Source of the DNA: Lactobacillus crispatus
GTDB lineage: Bacteria; Bacillota; Bacilli; Lactobacillales; Lactobacillaceae
Assembly (NCBI RefSeq): GCF_018987235.1
Contig: NZ_CP072197.1
Coordinates: forward strand, 558,001-622,000
Length of the DNA: 64,000 bases
Reading direction: 5' to 3'
A program made the position numbers and the translations under genes. The notes beneath the pieces are model-generated. The model saw only the letters and a list, made by a program, of their open reading frames with translations, was not told where the DNA came from and ran no database searches. Positions 1 through 6,717 of the stretch are shown here, piece by piece (the stretch's first letter is position 1; each line of letters starts with the position of its first letter).

Positions 1-441
1 CAACGCTGCCTGGTTCATGTCATGCGCAATATCTGCGCTAAAGTACGCGTCGACGATCGTGAAAAGATCATGAACGAATTCAAGCAGATACATCAACAGA
101 CAAGCAAAAAAGAAGCTGCAGCTGTCTTGCACAAATTCTATGCCAAATGGAATAAAGCTTATAGCCATGTCATCAAAGGTTTGAAGGAAATTGAGCCCGA
201 TCTGCTAGTCTTCTACAATTATCCCAAACAAATCAGAGCTTCAATTTATTCAACCAATATGATTGAATCCTTTAACAACGTCATCAAGCGTAAAGCTAAG
301 CCTAAGGCAGAATTTCCAACTGAACAGTCGCTTGATGCATTTATTGGCATCCAGGCAATGAGCTACAATGACCGTTATTTCAATCGAATTCATAAAGGCT
401 TTGGTCAGGTTCAGGACACCTTAGAATCCTACTTTGATTAA
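1..441 (+). CDS. IS256-family (mutator-type) transposase, C-terminal part, cut by window edge
   Basis: The reading frame is open from base 1 to the stop at 441, so the gene begins outside the window. The translated start reads QRCLVHVMRN, a block typical of the catalytic region of IS256/MULE transposases. The later segment STNMIESFNN holds the conserved glutamate of the DDE triad, and IQAMSYNDRYFNRIHKGF resembles the family C-terminus. The enzyme would cut and rejoin the ends of its own element. About 147 of the usual 390-400 residues are visible. The family call is firm; whether the full element is intact cannot be judged here. Confidence 0.9.
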   Translation, partial: QRCLVHVMRNICAKVRVDDREKIMNEFKQIHQQTSKKEAAAVLHKFYAKWNKAYSHVIKGLKEIEPDLLVFYNYPKQIRASIYSTNMIESFNNVIKRKAKPKAEFPTEQSLDAFIGIQAMSYNDRYFNRIHKGFGQVQDTLESYFD

Positions 442-505
442 ATAAATAATTAAAAAATCAATTTACGAGAAAGATCTATTTACACAAAAGATTTGACAGT
501 TTCTC
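1..505 (+). mobile_element. Right part of an IS256-family insertion sequence
   Basis: It comprises the transposase 3' end plus about 60 bp of non-coding DNA. The stretch around 478-500 (TTTACACAAAAGATTTGACA) resembles the terminal repeat of IS256-type elements, which usually contain TTTACACAAAA near the outer end. The right boundary is therefore put near 500-505; the exact base is uncertain because the left end lies outside the window. The element directly abuts, in frame, the remains of an AAA ATPase gene. Confidence 0.65.
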
Positions 506-1451
506 ATTACTTGCTGATATTACCTCAACTTTAGAACAAAAAGATAACTGGATTGTTATTTACTTAGCCATGACAAATGATTTGCTTGCCACGCTCATCC
601 AAAGTATTTATCAAGAAGCAGCGAATCCAGTAAAAAAGGCGTTGAACAAAATTGATGGTGTAAAGTTTTCGGCTTTTGGCTTTGAATTGGAAGTTCATAT
701 ATCAAATCCTCAATCTACTTATCAAGTGTTACTTGAAGAAATGTTAAAAGTTTTAAAAAAGCATCACCAATCTTTATTGATAGCAATAGATGAGGTTAAA
801 GAAACTCCTGAGATTGTTAATTTGGCGTCTATCTATCAAATTATGGTGTTAAAAAAGTATTCAATTAGTATGATGATGACTGGGCTGCCTAAGAATGTTT
901 CTGAACTCCAAAATAATGATGTATTAACATTTCTTTTAAGAAGCGGTCGTGTACCATTAGGACCACTTGATCTTTTCGATATTAAGTATCGGTATCAAAA
1001 AGCATTTGAAAGAGGTAATAAAGAGATTAATAATACTGCCTTAATGAAAATGACTAAGCTGACTAGAGGTTACGCTTATGCATTTCAAGACTTGGGATAT
1101 CATGTTTGGCAACATTCTACTGATCAGGTAACAGATGAAAGTATTGAAAATTCGATCTCATCGTTTAAAAATGATCTGTTTCGTAATGCTTATATCAAGA
1201 TTATCTCTGAATTATCGCCAGTCGATCGAAAATTTTTATTCATCATGGCTCATAATGATAAAAATGTTGTTAATATAAGTGATATTCGCAAGCAAATGGG
1301 AAAAAGTTCTAATTATATTTCGCAATATCGGCAGCGATTAATGGATAGTCAGGTAATCATTGATGCAGGATATGGCAAAGTGGCATTTTCTCTGCCATTC
1401 ATGAAAGACTTTTTGTTAGAAGCAGAAGAATTATATGAAATTGATAATTAA
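501..1451 (+). pseudogene. AAA ATPase (orphan, COG1672-like) lacking its 5' half
   Basis: The frame is open from 450, and ATPase-like sequence starts right after the presumed IS256 end (FSLLADITSTLEQKDNWIVI). An ATG at 570 could still start a 293-residue protein. The segment SLLIAIDEV (residues about 69-77 from that ATG) looks like a Walker B strand, SMMMTGLP a sensor-like strand, and the C-terminal third a winged-helix domain (ISDIRKQMGKSSNYISQYRQRL). The Walker A P-loop that should precede this is absent, so ATP binding should be lost. The gene converges with the acyltransferase gene, and the two stop codons overlap. I read it as a remnant decapitated by the IS element. The ATPase family assignment is from pattern recognition only. 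Confidence 0.6.
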
Positions 1452-2566
1452 CGAAAAAAGCTGCTAATTAAACTCTTCGCTTTCGTCCACCAAACGTGTA
1501 AGCAATAAGCCGAAGTGAATGACAAGATCCAGGTTAACAGCCAGATTCCAAATAAAGTTAAGAATGGATGGTAAATGGCATGGTATTGCATGTTAAGACC
1601 GCGCCAAACTAATTGATTCCAGAAGACATTGGATAAATATGCGCGATAAGCATAAGTAGCCAAGAAATGGAATACTTTTAAACTGGTTTGCGAATTTTTT
1701 CTAACTTGATGCAGGCAAAAAACTGAAATCAGTGCAATTACTGCTAAACAATAGAGAGTCATTGACGGCTTGTAATATGGTGCATTATTGAAGTTGATTG
1801 GATAACCGAACTTGTGCAACTCAACATTAGTCCAAATGAAGCAAGCAATAAATAATATGGTAATTACCCACCAAAACTTAGTGACCAGCTGGTTGTAATA
1901 ACCACGCAATTGCCATGCTAAGACGCCATACACACCATAGATGAAGAATGAAATAAAAATGCGGTCGAGTAAATACCAATCATGTTCATGCATGCCGTGA
2001 AAGACGTTGTAATCATAGAACCAAAGCCAGGCAAAATAGAGTACGAAAGTGATTACTGCAATCCAAATGCCTCGAGTTAGATTGTGTCCTACATAGCGGC
2101 TTAATCCCCAGAAGATTGGCATTAAAATAATAAACTGCAACATCATCGTGTTGTACCACAAGTGCGGGGCGGCATTACCATTAATGAATTGCCAACAGAA
2201 TGAACCAATATTGTTAAAATGATTAACTTGTTGCAACCAGGGCATCCCTAATAGATAAATGAGCGTCCACCAAATAGTAGGTACAAAAAGATTAGACCAA
2301 TTTGTCTGCATATGTTTTGCATAAGAAAAACTATTTTTTTCATTATTAGTACGGATTGTGGTATACAAAATACCAAAAATAAAGGCTGGAGCCGTATATT
2401 TGACTAAATTATAAAAAACGCCAAAAACATCTTGTGTGTGAACCGGTTGTTCTACGTCCATGACCAGCGACATAATTGGCTGTGAGATTACTGCGCTGCA
2501 GGCGAATACTTTTAAATAATCGCCAATATCAGCTATTTGATAGCTTTTAAATTGATCTGTTTTCAT
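1448..2566 (-). CDS. Acyltransferase-3-like integral membrane protein
   Basis: This 372-residue protein has about ten hydrophobic segments and the general layout of the acyltransferase 3 (OafA/NodX/WecH-like) family: a charged N-terminus, a first membrane helix (DYLKVFACSAVISQPIMSLV), then alternating helices and short Trp/Tyr-rich loops (APHLWYNTMM, WIAVITFVLYFAWLWFYD). Members move acyl groups onto extracellular polysaccharides or other envelope substrates. The usual N-terminal R/H catalytic motif is not obvious, so the substrate and even activity are open. The start ATG is preceded on its strand by GGAAAAGAAGAGAG. It is a lone gene, tail to tail with the ATPase remnant. Confidence 0.65.
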   Translation of the reverse strand: MKTDQFKSYQIADIGDYLKVFACSAVISQPIMSLVMDVEQPVHTQDVFGVFYNLVKYTAPAFIFGILYTTIRTNNEKNSFSYAKHMQTNWSNLFVPTIWWTLIYLLGMPWLQQVNHFNNIGSFCWQFINGNAAPHLWYNTMMLQFIILMPIFWGLSRYVGHNLTRGIWIAVITFVLYFAWLWFYDYNVFHGMHEHDWYLLDRIFISFFIYGVYGVLAWQLRGYYNQLVTKFWWVITILFIACFIWTNVELHKFGYPINFNNAPYYKPSMTLYCLAVIALISVFCLHQVRKNSQTSLKVFHFLATYAYRAYLSNVFWNQLVWRGLNMQYHAIYHPFLTLFGIWLLTWILSFTSAYCLHVWWTKAKSLISSFFR

Positions 2567-2671
2567 GAACTTGCTCTCTTCTTTTCCTAATATTATTGTG
2601 TCATTTTTTAAAATTAGGCGAAAGGATAATCATGTTAAAATTAGTTTAGCTATTTTGGAAATGGGGTCAAA

Positions 2672-3490
2672 ATGTCAGTAGAAAAGATCACACAAAACGC
2701 ACTAAAAGCATTGCTTTATGAAGTAGTTACCAATCCTAAGCCAGGTTTAGTGGATCCAGTTGACGTGGGGTCTCATCCTGATATGAATGTGTATTTGTTT
2801 ATTAATAGCAGTTTGAGTTTAGAAAATTATTTTCGGCAAGCAGCTAAAATTGGAGCAGATTTTACGGGGCAGGATTTGCGGCAAATGTTTGAACAATTGC
2901 GTCAAGCTGGCATTGAGGCAGAAAAAGCAATGTTTAAGACAACGCATAATATAAATACCCATAAAGGCGCGATTTTTTCGTTAGGGTTGTTTGGCTGTGC
3001 AAGTAGCTATTGTGAAAATAATAATCAAGGTGAATTTGAAGTGATCCAGCAGATGACTAAGGGCTTAGTAAAGCACGATTTAGGCAAGAGGAATAAGACT
3101 GCTGGAGAAAAACAATTTTTGCAATATGGTAAAGGCGGAGTTAGAGCAGAAGCAGAAGCTGGTTATCCTTTGGTGAGGGATGTAGCACTGCCATTTTTAG
3201 CTCAAACCGAAGGTGATTTGAATGTTCGTTTACTCGATACGTTGATGAAAATAGTTAGTGCGATTGAAGACTCGAATTTAATAAAAAGAGCGGGAAATAT
3301 TGAGGTTGTTTCTTGGGCACATAATCAAGCAAAAAAATATTTGGCATTAGGTGGCTACGGTACTCAAGCTGGTAAACAGTTTATGTTAGAACTAAATCGG
3401 ATTTTTAAGGAAAAAAATTATAGCCTTGGTGGCAGTGCAGATTTATTGATTATTACAATTTTTATGGCGTTGCAGCGTGGGATTATTTAA
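2672..3490 (+). CDS. citG: Triphosphoribosyl-dephospho-CoA synthase
   Basis: CitG condenses ATP with dephospho-CoA to make the precursor of the prosthetic group carried by the citrate lyase acyl carrier protein (or malonate decarboxylase in the MdcB branch). The 272-residue length fits. Family hallmarks visible are YEVVTNPKPGLVDPVDVGSH near the N-terminus, FKTTHNINTHKGAIFSLGL around residues 90-108, and the C-terminal GGSADLLIITIFM. No citrate lyase subunits (citC, D, E, F) or citX lie nearby, so here the gene is an orphan. It ends at a strong terminator. The start ATG has a weak GGGG ribosome site 5 bases upstream. Confidence 0.88.
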   Translation: MSVEKITQNALKALLYEVVTNPKPGLVDPVDVGSHPDMNVYLFINSSLSLENYFRQAAKIGADFTGQDLRQMFEQLRQAGIEAEKAMFKTTHNINTHKGAIFSLGLFGCASSYCENNNQGEFEVIQQMTKGLVKHDLGKRNKTAGEKQFLQYGKGGVRAEAEAGYPLVRDVALPFLAQTEGDLNVRLLDTLMKIVSAIEDSNLIKRAGNIEVVSWAHNQAKKYLALGGYGTQAGKQFMLELNRIFKEKNYSLGGSADLLIITIFMALQRGII

Positions 3491-3499
3491 CGCAAAAAT

Positions 3500-3528
3500 T
3501 GTCTAGTTAAGAACTAGACAGTTTTTTT
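3500..3528 (+). terminator. Rho-independent terminator after citG
   Basis: A 9-bp perfect stem (TGTCTAGTT with AACTAGACA), a 3-base loop and a run of seven T start 10 bases after the citG stop. Confidence 0.9.
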
Positions 3529-3553
3529 GCTTTTAGATTTAAAGAGATTTAAA

Positions 3554-3636
3554 ATGAAAAATCCTTTTAATCCGACTTTTGGAGATATACCACAAATTTT
3601 TTTAAAAGATAATTCGGACCCGGATTTAAAATTGAA
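3554..3636 (+). pseudogene. N-terminal fragment of an AAA ATPase-like gene cut by IS30
   Basis: From the ATG at 3554, preceded by AAAGAG, the frame reads MKNPFNPTFGDIPQIFLKDN and continues into the IS30 left end. The start MxNPFxPTFGxxPxIFL is the usual opening of the same orphan AAA ATPase group whose 3' part lies at 501-1451. Only about 27 codons remain before the IS30-type inverted repeat. The matching 3' part is not found on the other side of the element. Call from pattern recognition; confidence moderate. Confidence 0.45.
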
Positions 3637-4771
3637 GTGCAACACCAAGTGTTAAACAAAAAGGCCATGAAGACCTAAACTTGAAGTGACGAAAAATCAA
3701 GAAAGGAAGATCTTCATGACCAATTCAAATTCTAGCATTTCTAAGCACTATCATCAATTAACCAGCGTACAACGTGGACAAATTCAAGCAATGCTGGATT
3801 CCGGCATAACTTCCCGTACTGTTATCGCTCAAGAAGTCGGCTGCCATAAGTCGACAATCAGTCGCGAAATCAAACGCGGAAGCGTCCTGCAAAGAGACAG
3901 CAGCTATTTATTGTATGAGCACTATTACGCTGATACTGCACAGCTTTATTATGAGAAGCGTCGCAAAAACTGCTATCAGCGCAATCCATTGAAGCATTAT
4001 GCTGTCTTTTTGAGAATGCTCTCCAGACGCTTCAAAGCTAAATTTGATGCCACCAGCATCGATGAATTCGTTGGTGAATTCAAAAGGACTATGCCAGGCT
4101 ACCCTTGTCCCAGCACACCAACTGTCTATCGCTATATTGATCAGGGCTTGCTGGACATAAGCAATATTGATCTGCCTATGAAGCTCAAAAGACGCAGGAA
4201 CAAGCGTCATCACGGCCAGAGCGGTCATGCTTTGCACAAGAAGAATCTTGGCAATTCCATTGAACAGCGTCCTAAAGAGATTGAAGACAGAAAAACGCCG
4301 CTGCACTGGGAAGGAGATCTGGTTAAAGGCGTCAGACGCAAGAATCAGCCTGCTTTAATGACTTTGACCGAAAGAACCACACGCTTTGAAGTAGTTATCA
4401 AGATTCCTGACTATCGGGCAAGCACATGCCAAAGGCTGCTTCAAAATGAGATTGACAGACATCCTGCCTGGTTTAAATCGATCACGTTTGACAATGGCTC
4501 TGAGTTTGCGGATATGACCAAGATCAAAGGCTGCCAGATCTACTTCGCCCACCCATATTCTCCATGGGAAAGAGGCACCAATGAGAACTGCAATGGACTT
4601 CTGCGTCAATTCTTCCCTAAAGGCAAAAGCATGAAAGATAAGTCAGCTGCTTATGTTCAACAGGCAACTGATGCCATTAACCGCAAACATCGTCGAATCC
4701 TTCAATATCACACAGCAGAAGAACTCTTCAAGCAATATATTTCCTCATAGCCTAACTGTTGCACTTAATTT
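3629..4771 (+). mobile_element. IS30-family insertion sequence, complete
   Basis: One transposase gene is bounded by imperfect inverted ends: AAATTGAAGTGCAACA at the left (from 3629) and, on the opposite strand at the right (to 4771), AAATTAAGTGCAACA. The length is about 1.14 kb, normal for IS30. No clear target duplication is seen at these exact boundaries. However, AGATAATTCGGA occurs just outside both ends (3607-3618 and 4784-4795). The element interrupts the 5' part of an ATPase-like gene. Confidence 0.8.
3716..4750 (+). CDS. IS30-family transposase
   Basis: This is a DDE transposase of about 344 residues. The N-terminus carries a helix-turn-helix (LTSVQRGQIQAMLDSGITSR then VGCHKSTISREIKRG), typical of IS30. 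The catalytic core shows HWEGDLVKG (first D), ITFDNGSEFAD (second D) and ERGTNENCNGLLRQFFPKG (E). The start at 3716 is chosen because GAAAGGAAGA lies just upstream. A GTG at 3686 would add ten unlikely residues. The frame appears intact, so the element may be active. Confidence 0.93.
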   Translation: MTNSNSSISKHYHQLTSVQRGQIQAMLDSGITSRTVIAQEVGCHKSTISREIKRGSVLQRDSSYLLYEHYYADTAQLYYEKRRKNCYQRNPLKHYAVFLRMLSRRFKAKFDATSIDEFVGEFKRTMPGYPCPSTPTVYRYIDQGLLDISNIDLPMKLKRRRNKRHHGQSGHALHKKNLGNSIEQRPKEIEDRKTPLHWEGDLVKGVRRKNQPALMTLTERTTRFEVVIKIPDYRASTCQRLLQNEIDRHPAWFKSITFDNGSEFADMTKIKGCQIYFAHPYSPWERGTNENCNGLLRQFFPKGKSMKDKSAAYVQQATDAINRKHRRILQYHTAEELFKQYISS

Positions 4772-4853
4772 GACAATTCAGGAAGATAATTCGGATAATG
4801 AAACTAAAAATGTAGATTCAATTTTCTATTTAGGTTTAGATACTGAGTATTGA
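4772..4853 (+). pseudogene. Short 3' gene remnant to the right of IS30
   Basis: In one frame the DNA after the IS30 right end reads IQEDNSDNETKNVDSIFYLG and ends at a TGA at 4851-4853, followed at once by a terminator. An intact tail plus terminator suggests the end of a gene truncated by the element or by an earlier deletion. The product is not recognised. Confidence 0.35.
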
Positions 4854-4893
4854 AAAAGCATTAAGCTATTGCAGATAGCTTAATGCTTTTTTT
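4854..4893. terminator. Bidirectional terminator between the IS30-side remnant and glpF
   Basis: A 16-bp stem (AAAAGCATTAAGCTAT with its complement), a 5-base loop, a T-run on the + strand and an A-run on the left that serves as a T-run for the - strand gene glpF. Confidence 0.88.
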
Positions 4894-4911
4894 ACTATTT
4901 GATTAGATCTC

Positions 4912-5664
4912 TTATAATCCAAATGCAATTTTGTATAATAATGCACCACAGATTCCACCTGCAATTGGTGCAACCACTGGTACCCAACTGTAATCCCAGT
5001 GGGCTGAACCTTTGTGTGGCAAAGGACATAAAGCATAAACAATTCTTGGACCTAGATCTCTAGCTGGATTCAAAGCTGGTCCAGTTGGCCCACCAACTGC
5101 CATAACTAAAGCAGTAATTAGGAAACCAACCCCGATGTTAGCAATGTCTTCAGATTGCTTGAAGAACATGCCACGATATAAACCAACTGCGATGAAAAGC
5201 AAAATAGCAGTGCCAAAGAATTCGGTAATAAAACCGTTGAACTTACTGTTAGCTGAATCACCAGTCGCAAAACTGGCAAAAACAGCATCATCACTAGTGG
5301 TTCTGCCAATGTAAGGCCAGTAGATGGCTACTAAGATTAGTTGTCCCACGATGGCACCAAGCATTTGTACCAAGATGTAAGGCATTACTTGATCCCATGG
5401 GAAGACGCCTGAACAAGCCTGAGCTAAGGTAACAGCAGGGTTTAAGTGGTTCCCTGAAATTGAACCAAAGAGCATGGCTGGGAGCATTACCCCAAACCCA
5501 AAACCGAAGGCGATCAAGAGCCACCCACCATTGGCTTGACCGTCACGGCTATTACCACCGGTATCACGTAGTACAGAATTGGCAACTGATCCGTTACCTA
5601 AAACAACTAAAATAATCGTACCGAAAAATTCGGCAAAATACTTCATTAACCAAGTATGTTCCAT
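4912..5664 (-). CDS. glpF: Glycerol uptake facilitator / aquaglyceroporin (MIP family)
   Basis: This 250-residue membrane channel lets glycerol, and probably other small neutral solutes, cross the cytoplasmic membrane. Both half-helix NPA boxes are present: HLNPAVT (NPA at 75-77) and ALNPARDLGPR (NPA at 199-201). Asp at 203 after the conserved Arg is the signature of glycerol channels rather than water-only aquaporins. Six membrane helices are apparent. The start at 5664 is supported by AAAGGAGAAG upstream. No glpK or glpD lies next to it, so it is a single-gene unit here. Confidence 0.93.
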   Translation of the reverse strand: MEHTWLMKYFAEFFGTIILVVLGNGSVANSVLRDTGGNSRDGQANGGWLLIAFGFGFGVMLPAMLFGSISGNHLNPAVTLAQACSGVFPWDQVMPYILVQMLGAIVGQLILVAIYWPYIGRTTSDDAVFASFATGDSANSKFNGFITEFFGTAILLFIAVGLYRGMFFKQSEDIANIGVGFLITALVMAVGGPTGPALNPARDLGPRIVYALCPLPHKGSAHWDYSWVPVVAPIAGGICGALLYKIAFGL

Positions 5665-5940
5665 AATAGATACTTTCTTCTCCTTTAGTAGAAAAAATAA
5701 GTGAAAAATAGTACAACCAAAAATTATACTCTTAACTCGAAAAATAGATATAGTTTTTTGTAAAAAAGCAAGAAAATAGCATTAAAAAACACTAACTTTT
5801 AAATAGTTTTAAATTAATTAAAAAGATTTACTATTTGGCTGCAATCATCACAATTTTCTAATTATCCAGCAACTCAATAAATTAGACCGTTCCAAATATG
5901 AACATTATTTAACAAGCCCTAGATAATGCCAAATCTACTT

Positions 5941-5969
5941 TTGACAAATAAATGCATAATCATTATATT
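5941..5969 (+). promoter_or_regulatory. Near-consensus sigma-A promoter for the phosphatase/PEP synthase operon
   Basis: TTGACA at 5941-5946, a 17-bp spacer, and TATATT at 5964-5969. It faces the gene at 6096 and leaves a leader of about 120 bases. Confidence 0.75.
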
Positions 5970-6016
5970 AATTTCACAAATTTGGTATATAGCTTTATAT
6001 ATACTTAATATATAAC

Positions 6017-6030
6017 TTTAAACGCTTTCA
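6017..6030. promoter_or_regulatory. cre-like site (CcpA operator)
   Basis: TTTAAACGCTTTCA matches the consensus TGWNANCGNTNWCA at every position but the second. It lies about 40 bases downstream of the expected transcription start, where CcpA would act as a roadblock repressor under glucose. That would make sense for a gluconeogenic PEP synthase. Inference from motif and position. Confidence 0.6.
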
Positions 6031-6095
6031 AAATATTGTGGTACTATACAGTTGTTCACAATTAATATGCATAAAAGGAAAGAGAGTAGCAGTTA

Positions 6096-6701
6096 ATGAG
6101 AACAATATATTTGGTGCGACATGGGCAAACTTTGTTCAATGTGCATCATAAAATACAAGGTACTTGTGATTCTCCTCTGACGGAATTAGGGAGAGCGCAG
6201 GCGACAGCGGTGCGGCAGTATTTTTTGCAAAAAGAAATTAGTTTTGATGCCGCATTTTGCTCAAAGCAGGAAAGGGCAAGCGATACTTTAGAAATTATAA
6301 CTGATAATCAATTGTCTTATACGCGACTGCGTGACCTGCATGAAAAATCTCATGGTGAATATGAAGGACAAGATGAATTCATGTTGCCATGGCGACGTGG
6401 CTTTAGCCGTATTAATGCCGCAATGGAGCCGGATCAACATGTTGAAGAAAGAATGGAACGAGCGATCACTAAAATCATTGATTCAACCCATGCCAACGAT
6501 ACAATTTTGATTGTTGGACATGGGACGGCTTTAAGGTTATTTACGCAGCGAGTAAATCCAACTTTTAAAGAATATGATAATTGCGGGATAGTAAAAATGT
6601 CTGCTGTTGATAATAACTTGAAATATTTAAGTTATGTAGCACCCGCTAAAGATGTGGTTTTAAATAAAGCAGCTAAAAATGAAATGTTAGTTGTGCGTTA
6701 A
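6096..6701 (+). CDS. Histidine phosphatase (phosphoglycerate mutase family) protein
   Basis: This is a 201-residue member of the histidine phosphatase superfamily. The N-terminal LVRHGQT motif carries the phospho-accepting histidine, followed by the usual SPLTELGRAQA, a glutamate block (EKSHGEYEGQDE) and the second catalytic histidine in ILIVGHGTALR. It is too short and too divergent to be the glycolytic dPGM and is more likely a broad-specificity or metabolite phosphatase. It starts at ATG 6096 with AAAGGAAAGAGAG upstream and lies 16 bases before the PEP synthase gene, so the two are probably co-transcribed. Confidence 0.85.
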   Translation: MRTIYLVRHGQTLFNVHHKIQGTCDSPLTELGRAQATAVRQYFLQKEISFDAAFCSKQERASDTLEIITDNQLSYTRLRDLHEKSHGEYEGQDEFMLPWRRGFSRINAAMEPDQHVEERMERAITKIIDSTHANDTILIVGHGTALRLFTQRVNPTFKEYDNCGIVKMSAVDNNLKYLSYVAPAKDVVLNKAAKNEMLVVR

Positions 6702-6717
6702 CGAAAAGAGAACAAGC

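Larger units (their letters stand above)
5665..6095. other. Divergent intergenic region, AT-rich, with promoters for glpF and the PEP synthase operon
   Basis: There is no gene in these 431 bases. On the - strand a TATAAT (plus-strand 5723-5728) lies about 60 bases upstream of glpF without a convincing -35 box. On the + strand there is a near-consensus promoter and a cre-like site (separate entries). The rest is A/T-rich without strong hairpins. Confidence 0.6.

Noticed and set aside
3908-4609. Open frames on the - strand inside the IS30 transposase gene
   Set aside because: They are fully inside a well-supported coding frame, lack ribosome sites and have no recognisable domains.
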